Shown here piece after piece: positions 15,992 to 23,916 of a stretch of DNA of 38,141 nt. The stretch's first letter is position 1, and every line of letters starts with the position of its first letter. A program made the position numbers and the translations under genes. A model generated the notes under the pieces. It made no database searches. It was not told where the DNA came from and worked only from the letters and a program-made list of their open reading frames with translations. The stretch is from DAOPYE01 sp035352715 (GTDB lineage: Bacteria > Acidobacteriota > Holophagae > Holophagales > Holophagaceae): the NCBI GenBank assembly GCA_035352715.1, contig DAOPYE010000016.1, positions 1 to 38,141 of the forward strand. Direction: 5' to 3'.

Positions 15992-18424
15992 TCAGCTCTC
16001 TCGCAGCGCCTCGGTGGGCGGGATGCGCGCGGCGCGCAGGGCCGGAAGCGCGCAGGCGAGCAGCGCCACGAGCATCAGCAGCACCGGGATGCCCAGCACG
16101 ATCAGCGGATCGCCAGGAGATGTCTGATACAGCAGATCAGCGAACCGGCGGCCCAAAAAGCGCGCGCCCATCATGCCAAGCAAGGCGCCCAGACCCGCCA
16201 GCGTTCCGCCCTGCTTCATCACCATGCCCAGGACCGCAGCGGGCGTGGCTCCCAGCGCCATGCGGATGCCGATCTCGGCGGTGCGCTGGCTTACGGAATA
16301 CGCCATCACGCTGTAGATGCCCATGGACGCCAGGAAAAGCGCCACGGCCCCCAGGCCGCCCATGGCCCAGGCCGATACGCGCAGCAGGAACCCCGCGTCC
16401 GCAACGGATGCGGCCATAGGCACGGCCTTGACCGGCAGATTGGGATCCATCGCGCGAACCGTTTCGCGCAGCACGGGAATCAGGTTCGAAGGCGATCCAC
16501 TGGTGCGCACCACCAGGTTCCAGGACGGCAGCCCGAACTGGGCCAGGGGCATGAAGACGATGGGCGTGGGCTTTTCGGTCCAGCTTCTAAACTTGAAGTC
16601 CCGACACACGCCCACCACGCGCCGCTGGGTTCCGTTCACGCGGAGCATCCGCCCCACGGGACCGTGCTTGGGCCAGTACTTGCGCGCCAGGGTCTCGTTG
16701 ACGATCGCCACGGGTTCGCTGCCCAGCCTGTCCTGATCCACAAATTCGCGGCCTTCCACCATGGGGATGCGGAAGGTTCGAAAGAAATCCGAATCCACCA
16801 GATCCCGGCCCGACGCGGTGCCATCGGCATTGGGCAGCTCTGAATCCTCGAAGTTCAGGCCCACGCCCTTGGGCCCCCCCAGGCTCAGCAGGCGGGCTTC
16901 GGTGTAGGACACCGATTCCACCCCCGGCAGCGAACCCAGGCGCGCCTTCAGCTCACGGGCGAACACCTCGGCCCGCGCGGCGTCGTATCCCCCCAGATCC
17001 ATGCCCACATTGGCGTGAAGCACATGGGATGGATCGAACCCCGGCGAGCCGTGGCTGATGGCCCAGGAACTCTTGACCATCAGGGCCGAACCACTGAGCA
17101 GCGCCGCGGCGATGGCGATCTCGACCACCACCAGCACGGATTGCAGACGCTGATGGCACCCGGCGGATCGGTTTCCGCCCTCCTTCAGGGTTTCAGCGGG
17201 ATGGGCGTCGTAGGTTCGCAGCGCGGGCACCAGGCCGAACACGATGGCCGTGAGAATGGAAAGCAGCACCGCAAAAATCAGTGTGCGGATATCCATGTGC
17301 ACATCGAACGCCAGCGGCCAACCGCTGGTGGGAATCGAACGGGTGAACAAGCCCAGGGTCCAGCTCGACATCACCACCCCGACCAGGCCGCCAGCCAAGC
17401 CCAGCACCACGCTTTCGGTCAACAACTGGGTGATGACCCGCGCCTGATTAGCCCCCAAGGCCGTGCGCAGGGCCATTTCGCGCTGTCGCCGCGAGCTTTT
17501 CGCCAGCAGCAGATTGGCCACGTTGGCGCAGGCGATCAGCAGGATGAAGGCCACCGCCACGAACAGCAGCGCCAGGGGCTTGCCCAGCTCCGAGGCCGCG
17601 CCCATGGGCCCATCCTTCATGCGGTAGACGTTCAGTTTCATGCGGTCATTGGTGCGTGGATGGCGCAGCGACAGATCGCGGAAGATGCCCTTCAAGGCTG
17701 CTTCCACCGGGCGAAAGGCCATCCCCGGTTTGGGCCGACCAATCACGTAGAGCCCGCGCGCATTCCTTTGTTCCGGATTCTGCTCGGGCTCGCCGCCCTG
17801 GGTCAGGAAGGGCTCCAGCGGCACAAAGGCATCGCAGGAAATCCCGGGCACCGGACCAAAGAACCCCTCGGGCGCGATGCCCACGATGCGGGCGTTTTGA
17901 TGCCCCAGCTTCACGGAATGTCCGACGACCGAAGGATCGCCCCCCCATTGGTGGAGCCAGGCCCGGTGGGACAGGATGACCGCTAGCGCAGAACCGGGAC
18001 GCTCTTCCTCGGGGACGAAGAAGCGGCCCAGCTTGGGCCTGACGCCCAACACATCGAACATGCCCGGGCTGCCGTACCAGACAACGGTGCGCCGCGCCAC
18101 GCCCTCATCCAGGCAGCTCATCTCGCGCATCTGCCCCGCGAAGGCGTTGGAAAGCACCTGGTTTTCCAGCTTGATGTCCTTGAAATCGGGATACGACATC
18201 CCCTGATCGCCCCCGGCCGCATCCGAGGAATCCATCGCGATCAGCTCGGCGCTGCGGACCACGCCCGGCAGCGGATCCAGCACCGTCTGCCGCATCCAGG
18301 TGTAGACCGTCGTATTCGCGCCGATGCCCAGCGCCAAGGACAAAACCGCCACCGCCGAAAACCCCGGCGCCTTGATCAACAAACGCAGCGCAAAACGAAG
18401 ATCGAGCAGGAGATGGGTAAGCAT
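15992..18424 (-). CDS. ADOP-type double FtsX permease (first intact copy)
   Basis: The 810-residue protein has TM1 at about 18-40 (FSAVAVLSLALGIGANTTVY), a periplasmic domain, and a first FtsX core with LIACANVANLLLAKSSRRQREMALRTALGANQARV. A second half with its own periplasmic domain follows, then a last core with RTAEIGIRMALGATPAAVLGM. It ends in ALPALRAARIPPTEALRES. This copy has the most canonical family motifs of the four. The ATG at 18424 is chosen because GGGGGAAA lies just upstream and it precedes the first helix by a normal distance; an in-frame start at 18448 lacks a ribosome site. The gene follows the adaptor gene by 33 bp. Confidence 0.92.
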   Translation of the reverse strand: MLTHLLLDLRFALRLLIKAPGFSAVAVLSLALGIGANTTVYTWMRQTVLDPLPGVVRSAELIAMDSSDAAGGDQGMSYPDFKDIKLENQVLSNAFAGQMREMSCLDEGVARRTVVWYGSPGMFDVLGVRPKLGRFFVPEEERPGSALAVILSHRAWLHQWGGDPSVVGHSVKLGHQNARIVGIAPEGFFGPVPGISCDAFVPLEPFLTQGGEPEQNPEQRNARGLYVIGRPKPGMAFRPVEAALKGIFRDLSLRHPRTNDRMKLNVYRMKDGPMGAASELGKPLALLFVAVAFILLIACANVANLLLAKSSRRQREMALRTALGANQARVITQLLTESVVLGLAGGLVGVVMSSWTLGLFTRSIPTSGWPLAFDVHMDIRTLIFAVLLSILTAIVFGLVPALRTYDAHPAETLKEGGNRSAGCHQRLQSVLVVVEIAIAAALLSGSALMVKSSWAISHGSPGFDPSHVLHANVGMDLGGYDAARAEVFARELKARLGSLPGVESVSYTEARLLSLGGPKGVGLNFEDSELPNADGTASGRDLVDSDFFRTFRIPMVEGREFVDQDRLGSEPVAIVNETLARKYWPKHGPVGRMLRVNGTQRRVVGVCRDFKFRSWTEKPTPIVFMPLAQFGLPSWNLVVRTSGSPSNLIPVLRETVRAMDPNLPVKAVPMAASVADAGFLLRVSAWAMGGLGAVALFLASMGIYSVMAYSVSQRTAEIGIRMALGATPAAVLGMVMKQGGTLAGLGALLGMMGARFLGRRFADLLYQTSPGDPLIVLGIPVLLMLVALLACALPALRAARIPPTEALRES

Positions 18425-18457
18425 GTCAGTTTCCCCCAAAGGTGTCACAGCTCGACG

Positions 18458-19678
18458 TCACTTCAGCCTCAGCCGGTCGCTGTTGTCGTAGGTGCTGGTG
18501 TCGCTGAGGATGATCTGGTCGCCTTCGCGCAGGCCATCCAGGACTTCGATGGTGGAGACGGAGCCGCGGCCGAGCTGGACTTTCACGCGGATGGCTTCGC
18601 TGCCGCCAGGCAGGACCTTGAACACGGAGAGTCCGGCGTGGGCCTGGGCCTGCACGGGGCGGCCCACGAAGAGGGCGCTGGAGACGCGGTCCAGTTCGAT
18701 GACGCCTTCGACGCTGAGATCGGGGCGCAGGCCCTTGGGCAGCTCGCCTTCCAGGCTGGCGTCCACGGTGACGGTGCCGTTCTGCACGGCGGGGTCGATG
18801 CGGATGACACGACCCTTCACGATGCCGTTGCGGGTATCAATGGACACCGGCTGTCCAATCACGATGTCCTTGGCCTGGGTTTCGCTGACCTTCAGGGCGG
18901 CCTTCAGGGGCAGCGGCCGCGCGACCTTGGCCAGCTCCGCGCCGGGTGCGAGCTGCTGGCCCACCTGCAGGGGAAGCTCCTGCAGCACGCCGTCCATGCC
19001 CGCGCGCAGCTGCAGCGCGGCCACCTGTTCCTGCTTGAGCTGCCACAGGGCGCGGGCGCGCTCCAGCTCGGCGCGGGCAGGCGCCACCTTGCCGCCGTGG
19101 TTCTCATACATCTTCATGCGGGCTTCCTCGGACGCCAGGCGGCCCGTGCGCTCTTCCGAATCCACCTTGGCGGTCATCACCTCCATACTGGATTGCAGGC
19201 CCTCCTTGCCCAGGCGCTCCATGGCCTTGTAGCGGACTTCGGCGGCCTGGGCCTGGGAGCGCGCGCTGGCCACGCTGGTGCGCTGGCCCAGGCGGTTCAT
19301 TTCGTAGTCGGCCTCGGCCTTGCGGTACTGCCACAGCGCATCCTGGGCGGCCTGCTGCAATTCGGGGCTCGATAGTTCGGCGATGACGGTATCCGCCTTC
19401 ACGGCGGTACCGGGGTAGACGCGGATGCGCTCCACGCGGCATGGCGTCTGGGCCGTGATCATGCGGATATCGACGGGCACCAAGGTTCCGGTGCCGCGCA
19501 CCTCGAAGACCATGGGGCCGCGCTTCACGGCGTCCATCAGCACCGACTGGCGCTCGACGCTCGGCGCGGCGGGCTTCATGCGCGCAAGGCCGAGGGTCGC
19601 CAGCAGCACCACCAGCCCCCCACCGATGGAGAGGTAGAGCGTGCGGCGGTTCGTCGTCTTGGGGCGTGGGACATCCAT
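18458..19678 (-). CDS. Periplasmic adaptor subunit (MacA/HlyD-like membrane fusion protein)
   Basis: This 406-residue protein should bridge the inner-membrane permeases to an outer-membrane exit or to periplasmic substrates. An N-terminal signal-anchor helix (about 14-32) is followed by a barrel-sandwich segment (RGTGTLVPVDIRMITAQTPCRV). An alpha-helical hairpin rich in Gln/Ala/Glu (about 100-215) comes next, then the returning half of the lipoyl-like domain (MDGVLQELPLQVGQQLAPG), a beta barrel and the membrane-proximal domain ending GLREGDQIILSDTSTYDNSDRLRLK. The ATG at 19678 has CAGGAG seven bases upstream. No outer-membrane TolC-like gene is present. The gene is first in the transport operon and contains one exact copy of the TGGACA-N5-TGTCCA palindrome. 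Confidence 0.92.
   Translation of the reverse strand: MDVPRPKTTNRRTLYLSIGGGLVVLLATLGLARMKPAAPSVERQSVLMDAVKRGPMVFEVRGTGTLVPVDIRMITAQTPCRVERIRVYPGTAVKADTVIAELSSPELQQAAQDALWQYRKAEADYEMNRLGQRTSVASARSQAQAAEVRYKAMERLGKEGLQSSMEVMTAKVDSEERTGRLASEEARMKMYENHGGKVAPARAELERARALWQLKQEQVAALQLRAGMDGVLQELPLQVGQQLAPGAELAKVARPLPLKAALKVSETQAKDIVIGQPVSIDTRNGIVKGRVIRIDPAVQNGTVTVDASLEGELPKGLRPDLSVEGVIELDRVSSALFVGRPVQAQAHAGLSVFKVLPGGSEAIRVKVQLGRGSVSTIEVLDGLREGDQIILSDTSTYDNSDRLRLK
18841..18857. repeat. Palindrome TGGACA-N5-TGTCCA, copy A
   Basis: This is an exact copy of the dispersed 17-bp palindrome, with spacer CCGGC. It lies inside the adaptor gene, where the minus strand encodes IGQPVSI. It is about 800 bases into the gene, too deep for a promoter operator of its own operon. 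Confidence 0.8.
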
Positions 19679-19720
19679 GAAAAGCTCCTGATATTCCTGT
19701 TCAGGCGATTCATGCGAGAT

Positions 19721-19735
19721 CCGAGCCAAATGCCA
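19721..19735 (-). promoter_or_regulatory. Possible sigma-54 (-24/-12) promoter for the transport operon
   Basis: The minus strand reads TGGCAT-N5-TCGG, against the sigma-54 consensus TGGCAC-N5-TTGC. The -24 half fits well and the -12 half is poor (two mismatches). Transcription would start near 19710, giving a leader of about 30 bases before the adaptor ATG at 19678. Support comes mainly from the paired palindromes about 80-100 bases upstream, a normal place for NtrC-type activator sites. Confidence 0.4.
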
Positions 19736-19780
19736 AGGCTCATCAAATAAGCACTTGAGACCAGTCTCGATCCCGTGGGC

Positions 19781-19817
19781 GTCCCAATCCTGGGATCATG
19801 CGTCCCAATTTTGGGAC
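19781..19817. promoter_or_regulatory. Tandem palindromic operators GTCCCA-N4-TGGGA(C/T)
   Basis: Two sites lie side by side: GTCCCA-ATCC-TGGGAT (19781-19796) and GTCCCA-ATTT-TGGGAC (19802-19817). Their centres are 21 bp apart, two helical turns, so two dimers would bind the same DNA face. The second is part of a nine-base-arm palindrome (GCGTCCCAA-TT-TTGGGACGC). They sit between the transport operon and the divergent CMD-family gene. They look like upstream activator sites for an NtrC-type protein, for which the regulator at 2478-3857 is the local candidate. The link is inferred. Confidence 0.7.
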
Positions 19818-19849
19818 GCGCAGGCCTGGTTCAGCATCGAAGTTCCCAA

Positions 19850-19869
19850 GGGCTGCTTCCCGGCAGCCC
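19850..19869 (+). other. Short hairpin GGGCTGC-N6-GCAGCCC
   Basis: A seven-base perfect stem with a six-base loop lies about 80 bases upstream of the CMD-family gene. It could be part of its 5' leader or another protein-binding palindrome. No U-tract follows, so it is not a clear terminator. Confidence 0.4.
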
Positions 19870-19948
19870 GGATAAACTGAAAGGTCTGGCGCGAACAACT
19901 TTTGCTCCGCCTTGCCGCGTCGATCCCCCCACTGAACAGGAGTCCCTG

Positions 19949-20269
19949 GTGGATAACAAGACTTCATCCCTTCTGAGCCCCGCCGTGCTGGAGCTCATCG
20001 GCCTTGGCGCTTCCGTCGCGGCCAACTGCGAGCCCTGCTTCCAGTACCACTACGAGCAGGCCGAGAAGCTGGGCGTCTCCAAGGACGACATGCTGGAAGC
20101 CGTCAATCTGGCCCTGACCGTCAAGGCCGCGCCCCATCGCGCGCTGGTGGAGACCGCGCAGCGCCTGCTGGTGCCCGAAGGCGCGGGCTGCGGCTGCGGA
20201 GGCGGCGAATGCGGATCTGGCGAATGCTCCGAAGAGGGCTGCGGCGAGGGCAGCTGCGGCTGCCACTGA
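19949..20269 (+). CDS. Carboxymuconolactone decarboxylase/AhpD-like protein with Cys-rich tail
   Basis: The 106-residue protein has the CMD/AhpD core: ANCEPCFQYH with the redox CxxC pair Cys27/Cys30 and His34, then the conserved helix EAVNLALTVKAAPHRALVE. This family acts as alkylhydroperoxidase-like thiol reductants. After residue 78 the sequence becomes a Gly/Glu/Cys tail with seven cysteines (81, 83, 88, 93, 98, 103, 105) and a terminal His, suggestive of metal binding. I chose the GTG at 19949, with CAGGAG eight bases upstream, because upstream sequence has no family similarity and carries the operator palindromes. It is transcribed divergently from the transport operon, so the same operators could serve both. 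Confidence 0.85.
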   Translation: MDNKTSSLLSPAVLELIGLGASVAANCEPCFQYHYEQAEKLGVSKDDMLEAVNLALTVKAAPHRALVETAQRLLVPEGAGCGCGGGECGSGECSEEGCGEGSCGCH

Positions 20270-20283
20270 GGCAACCCCGTTCT

Positions 20284-20324
20284 TCCGGCCCGGACTGGAC
20301 AGCCGTTGTCCATGCCGGGCCGGA
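20284..20324 (+). terminator. Strong hairpin after the CMD-family gene, enclosing palindrome copy B
   Basis: TCCGGCCCGG (20284-20293) pairs with CCGGGCCGGA (20315-20324). Inside it TGGACA pairs with TGTCCA around a five-base loop, with only a two-base mismatch between the stems. The stem is about 18 bp and starts 15 bases after the stop codon, where a terminator is expected. There is no run of T after it, so termination may be inefficient or the hairpin may have another role. Confidence 0.55.
20296..20312. repeat. Palindrome TGGACA-N5-TGTCCA, copy B
   Basis: Exact copy with spacer GCCGT, the only intergenic one. It forms the tip of the hairpin downstream of the CMD-family gene, 75 bases before the rlmF start. 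Copy C begins exactly 210 bp further on. Confidence 0.8.
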
Positions 20325-20386
20325 GGTCTATTGCCAATAGCGACAAGCCCGACGCCTGAACACGAACCTTCCCCCTCCGGAACGGC

Positions 20387-21382
20387 ATGAATAAGCCTGA
20401 TCCCACGCGACGCCCAGCCAAGCTGCCCGCCAAGCTCCCCATCAAGGCCCCAACCGAAAAGGCCGGGCTGCATCCGCGCAGCGTCCATCGCAGCCGGTAC
20501 GACTTTGGACAGTTGGTGTCCATTTGCCCGGAGCTGTCCCGTTTCGTCATCCAGGCGCCGCACGGCGGATTGACCGTGGATTTCGCCGAACCGGACGCAG
20601 TCAGGATGCTCAACCGCGCCCTGCTCATGCAGCACTACGCGATCCGGAACTGGCAGATTCCTGCGGACTATCTGTGCCCGCCGATCCCGGGCCGGGCGGA
20701 CAGCCTGCATCACTTGGCGGATCTGCTGGCTTCCTGCCACGACGGAGAAATCCCGCGTGGGAAGGCCGTTCGCGCGCTGGATATCGGCACCGGCGCCAGC
20801 GCGATCCATCCCCTCATCGGCCAGCGCCTGTACGGATGGTCCTTCGTGGGTTCCGATATCGACGGCCGGGCGCTGAAGGCCGCACGGCGGATTCTGGCGG
20901 CCAATCCCGATCTGGCGGCCGCCATCGAACTGCGCCTGCAGCCGGATTCCCGGCGGATCTTCGCCGGCATCATCCAGCCCGGCGAGCGCTTTGATCTGAC
21001 GCTCTGCAATCCGCCCTTCCATGCCTCGCCGCTGGAGGCGCGGGAGGGATCCCAGCGCAAGTGGCGCAACCTGGGGCACGGCCAAGCCCAAACCCTGAAC
21101 TTCGGAGGCCAGAGCAACGAGCTCTGGTGCCCCGGCGGCGAGCTGGCCTTCATCCGCACGATGATCGAAGAAAGCGCGCGCATCCCCCAGCAATGCTTCT
21201 GGTTCACCACGCTGGTGGCCAAATCCGACCATCTGCCCGCCCTTCACGGTGCCCTGCGCAAGGCTGGCGCGGCCGAGGTGCGGGTCCTGGAGATGGCCCA
21301 GGGCCAGAAGAAGAGCCGCATCCTGGCCTGGACCTTCCTGGATGAAGCCCAGCGCCTTGAATGGCGCTCGCGCTGGCGCTGA
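20387..21382 (+). CDS. rlmF: 23S rRNA (adenine1618-N6)-methyltransferase RlmF
   Basis: The enzyme methylates A1618 of 23S rRNA using S-adenosylmethionine. The 331-residue product has a basic, proline-rich N-terminus, then the family's opening block HPRSVHRSRYDFGQLV. It has a SAM-binding LDIGTGAS (about 131) and the catalytic NPPF at 208-211, typical of amino-group N6 methyltransferases, followed by FHASPLEA. The late block QKKSRILAWTFLD is also family-typical. Length is normal for the family. The lysine/proline N-terminal extension of about 25 residues is probably disordered and binds RNA. Palindrome copy C lies within the gene at codons 40-46. Confidence 0.93.
   Translation: MNKPDPTRRPAKLPAKLPIKAPTEKAGLHPRSVHRSRYDFGQLVSICPELSRFVIQAPHGGLTVDFAEPDAVRMLNRALLMQHYAIRNWQIPADYLCPPIPGRADSLHHLADLLASCHDGEIPRGKAVRALDIGTGASAIHPLIGQRLYGWSFVGSDIDGRALKAARRILAANPDLAAAIELRLQPDSRRIFAGIIQPGERFDLTLCNPPFHASPLEAREGSQRKWRNLGHGQAQTLNFGGQSNELWCPGGELAFIRTMIEESARIPQQCFWFTTLVAKSDHLPALHGALRKAGAAEVRVLEMAQGQKKSRILAWTFLDEAQRLEWRSRWR
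20506..20522. repeat. Palindrome TGGACA-N5-TGTCCA, copy C
   Basis: Exact copy with spacer GTTGG inside rlmF, where it encodes GQLVS. Copies B and C are 210 bp apart, about twenty helical turns. Confidence 0.8.
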
Positions 21383-21549
21383 AACCTGGAAGACTCGCCC
21401 TTCCGATGCGGCACCACAGGCAACTTCCACGATTTTGGAATCATCCAGTGGGCCTCCATTCTGGCGCCAGGAAATCGGCCGGGACCGCCGCTATTCCAAA
21501 CAGGAATCCCAAGACCCAGTAGAATCAAGGCATCAGGCGGGGTGTGTTC

Positions 21550-22320
21550 ATGACCAAGAGCTTCATTTCGGATATGGATGGCGTCATCTACCGGGGCAAG
21601 ACGCTGGTGGAAGGGGCCAAGGACTTCGTCCACCGCCTGGTGGAGACGAACACCAAGTTCCTGTTTCTCACCAACAACTCGGAACAGACGCCCATCGATC
21701 TGCTGCGCAAGCTGGAGGGCATGGGCGTGGAGGGGCTGACAGAGGAGAACTTCATCACCTCCGCCATGGCCACGGCCACCTTCCTCAGCGCGCAGAAGCC
21801 CGGCGGAACAGCCTACGTCATCGGCGGCAACGGGCTGGCCAGCGAGCTCTACAAGGCGGGCTTTTCGCTGACCGAGAACAAGCCGGATTACGTGGTGGTG
21901 GGCAAGACCGCGCATTTCAATTTCGAGATGATGAAGAAGGCCCTGCGCTTCATCCAGAACGGCGCGAAGTTCATCGCCACCAACCCCGACGTGGTGGACC
22001 CAACGGAGAGCGGCCTGGAGCCTGCGGCGGGCAGCATCCTGGCATCCATCGAGGTGGCCAGCGGCAAGAAGCCCTACGTCGTGGGCAAGCCCAACGCGCT
22101 GATGATGATGATCGCGCGCAAAAAGCTGGGCAGCCACGCGGCAGATACCGTGATGATCGGCGACCGCATGGATACGGATATCGTGGCCGGGCTGGAAGCC
22201 GGCATGACGACGTGCCTGGTGCTTTCCGGCGTCTCGACGCTGGAAACCGTGGAGCAGTTCCCCTATCGGCCCAATCACATTTTCAAGAATGTCGGCGAAA
22301 TCGATCCGCTCGCGATCTAG
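21550..22320 (+). CDS. HAD-IIA family hydrolase (NagD-like phosphatase)
   Basis: This 256-residue cytoplasmic phosphatase has the HAD nucleophile motif DMDGVIY (Asp8, Asp10), motif II LFLTNNS, the NagD-type cap domain (about 75-180) and motif IV GDRMDTDI. NagD-like enzymes dephosphorylate nucleotides, sugar phosphates or damaged metabolites; the substrate here cannot be told. The start is ATG 21550; a GTG two codons earlier (21544) is equally possible, and the ribosome site GGCGGGG is modest. A TAGAAT at 21520 may be a -10 box. The gene precedes serC by 69 bp on the same strand. Confidence 0.9.
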   Translation: MTKSFISDMDGVIYRGKTLVEGAKDFVHRLVETNTKFLFLTNNSEQTPIDLLRKLEGMGVEGLTEENFITSAMATATFLSAQKPGGTAYVIGGNGLASELYKAGFSLTENKPDYVVVGKTAHFNFEMMKKALRFIQNGAKFIATNPDVVDPTESGLEPAAGSILASIEVASGKKPYVVGKPNALMMMIARKKLGSHAADTVMIGDRMDTDIVAGLEAGMTTCLVLSGVSTLETVEQFPYRPNHIFKNVGEIDPLAI

Positions 22321-22389
22321 CCGGTTCCAGAAATCCCGGCGGCTTGGTGCTGGGACGGCCTGGTGGTTCAATTTTCCCAGGAGCATGCC

Positions 22390-23487
22390 ATGACGCATCG
22401 CGTGATCAACTTCTACGCTGGCCCGGCGGGCCTTCCTCTCCCGGCGCTCGAACGCGCGCAGGAAGAGCTGCTGGACTTCGCAGGCACCGGCATGTCCGTC
22501 ATGGAAATCAGCCACCGCTCCAAGGAATACGACGCCGTTCACGAAGAAGCCATCGCGCTGACCCGCGAGCTGATGGGCATCCCCGAACACTTCAAGATCA
22601 TGCTCCTGCAAGGCGGCGCGCATCTCGCCTTCGGCATGATCCCCCTCAATCTGCTGCGTTCGGGCCGCAAGGCGGATTACATCCTGACGGGCAACTGGGC
22701 CGAGAAGGCCTACCAGGAAGCGCAGCTCGTGGCGGGCAACAATGTGCGCGTGGCCGCCAGCACCAAGGCCGACAAGTTCGCGCGCCTGCCCAAGGCCCAC
22801 GAGCTGAAGATCGGCGCCGATAGCGCCTTTGTTCACTTCACCTCGAACAACACGGTGGAGGGCACGCAGTTCCACCAGTTCCCCCAGACCGACAAGCCCT
22901 ACATCTGCGACATGTCCTCGGACATCATGTGGCGGCCCTTCGATATCAATCCGTTCGGCCTGATCTACGCGGGCGCCCAGAAGAACCTGGGCCCCAGCGG
23001 CGTGACGCTGGTGATCATGCGCGACGATTTCATCGAGATGTGTGAAGCACAGGATCTGCCCAGCTACCTGCGCTACCCGCTGCACGCCGAGAAGAACAGC
23101 CTCTACAACACGCCTTCCACCTTCGGAATCTACCTGCTGCGCAACGTGCTGGCCTACAACAAGAGCATCGGCGGGCTTCAGGCCATCGAGGCCAACAACC
23201 GCAAGAAGGGCGAAATCCTCTACGGCTGCATCGACAGGCTCGGGGACTTCTACAAGCCCTTCGTCACCGAGAAGGCCGATCGCTCGATGATGAACGTGGA
23301 CTTCTTCCTGCCCAGCGAGGACCTCACGGCCACCTTCGTGGGCGAGGCCAAGAAGGCCGGGATGGTGGGCCTCAAGGGCTACCGCGATATCGGCGGCATC
23401 CGCGTCTCCATCTACAACGCCGTCACCGTGCCCCAGGTGGAGGTGCTGGTGGACTTCATGGAAGCCTTCGCGAAGAAGAACGGCTGA
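22390..23487 (+). CDS. serC: Phosphoserine aminotransferase
   Basis: SerC converts 3-phosphohydroxypyruvate and glutamate to phosphoserine in serine synthesis and also serves pyridoxal phosphate synthesis. The 365-residue product opens with the family signature VINFYAGPAGLP and has GMSVMEISHRSKEY. The PLP-binding lysine is Lys198 in GAQKNLGPSGV. Length matches the family. CAGGAG six bases before the ATG fixes the start. SerA and SerB are not nearby. The serine acetyltransferase at the left end uses the product pathway, but the two genes are 21 kb apart. Confidence 0.97.
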   Translation: MTHRVINFYAGPAGLPLPALERAQEELLDFAGTGMSVMEISHRSKEYDAVHEEAIALTRELMGIPEHFKIMLLQGGAHLAFGMIPLNLLRSGRKADYILTGNWAEKAYQEAQLVAGNNVRVAASTKADKFARLPKAHELKIGADSAFVHFTSNNTVEGTQFHQFPQTDKPYICDMSSDIMWRPFDINPFGLIYAGAQKNLGPSGVTLVIMRDDFIEMCEAQDLPSYLRYPLHAEKNSLYNTPSTFGIYLLRNVLAYNKSIGGLQAIEANNRKKGEILYGCIDRLGDFYKPFVTEKADRSMMNVDFFLPSEDLTATFVGEAKKAGMVGLKGYRDIGGIRVSIYNAVTVPQVEVLVDFMEAFAKKNG

Positions 23488-23510
23488 GACGATTCGCGAG
23501 AACAACTCTG

Positions 23511-23534
23511 GACGGGCCCGCGAGGGCCCGTTTT
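23511..23534 (+). terminator. Rho-independent terminator after serC
   Basis: ACGGGCCC (23512-23519) pairs perfectly with GGGCCCGT (23524-23531) around a four-base loop, and the right arm runs into TTTT. It starts 25 bases after the serC stop. The next gene begins 20 bases later, so that gene either has read-through or its own weak promoter. Confidence 0.85.
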
Positions 23535-23554
23535 CATGGTGGATGGAGGTCGAC

Positions 23555-23914
23555 ATGCCGCAGCAGACCGACGCGTCCAGACACGCCTGGGTGGATGCAT
23601 TCCCGGGAGCCGTCACCGTGTGCGCGCCAGATGGCACGATCCTGGAGATGAACGAAGCCGCCGTGCGCATGTTCGCCAAGGACGGGGGGCTGGACCTCAT
23701 CGGATGCAACGTGCTGGACTGCCATCCCGGCGCTTCCAAGGCCAAGCTGCAGGGCTTGATGGATCAGCGCGTTCCAAACGCCTACACCATCGAAAAGCGC
23801 GGCCAGAAGAAGCTCATCTACCAGTGCCCCTGGTTCGAGCAGGGCGAGTATCGCGGCTACATGGAAATGAGCCTGGAGCTTCCCGCCGAACTGCCCCACT
23901 TCAAGCGGGATTGA
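23555..23914 (+). CDS. Small single-domain PAS protein
   Basis: The 119-residue product is essentially one PAS domain: FPGAVTVCAPDGTILEMNEAAVRMFAKDGG (about 13-44), a middle helix region GCNVLDCHPGASKAKLQGLM, and closing beta strands with KKLIYQCPWFEQGEYRGYMEM. It has no output domain, so it may sense redox state or a small ligand and signal by binding a partner. The ATG at 23555 has GGAGG five bases upstream; an earlier ATG at 23543 would sit before that site. ComF follows after two bases. Confidence 0.83.
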   Translation: MPQQTDASRHAWVDAFPGAVTVCAPDGTILEMNEAAVRMFAKDGGLDLIGCNVLDCHPGASKAKLQGLMDQRVPNAYTIEKRGQKKLIYQCPWFEQGEYRGYMEMSLELPAELPHFKRD

Positions 23915-23916
23915 AG

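Noticed and set aside
21244..23745. An 833-codon open frame on the minus strand across the HAD and serC genes
   Set aside because: It is the reverse shadow of two well-recognised genes on the plus strand and has no recognisable domain.
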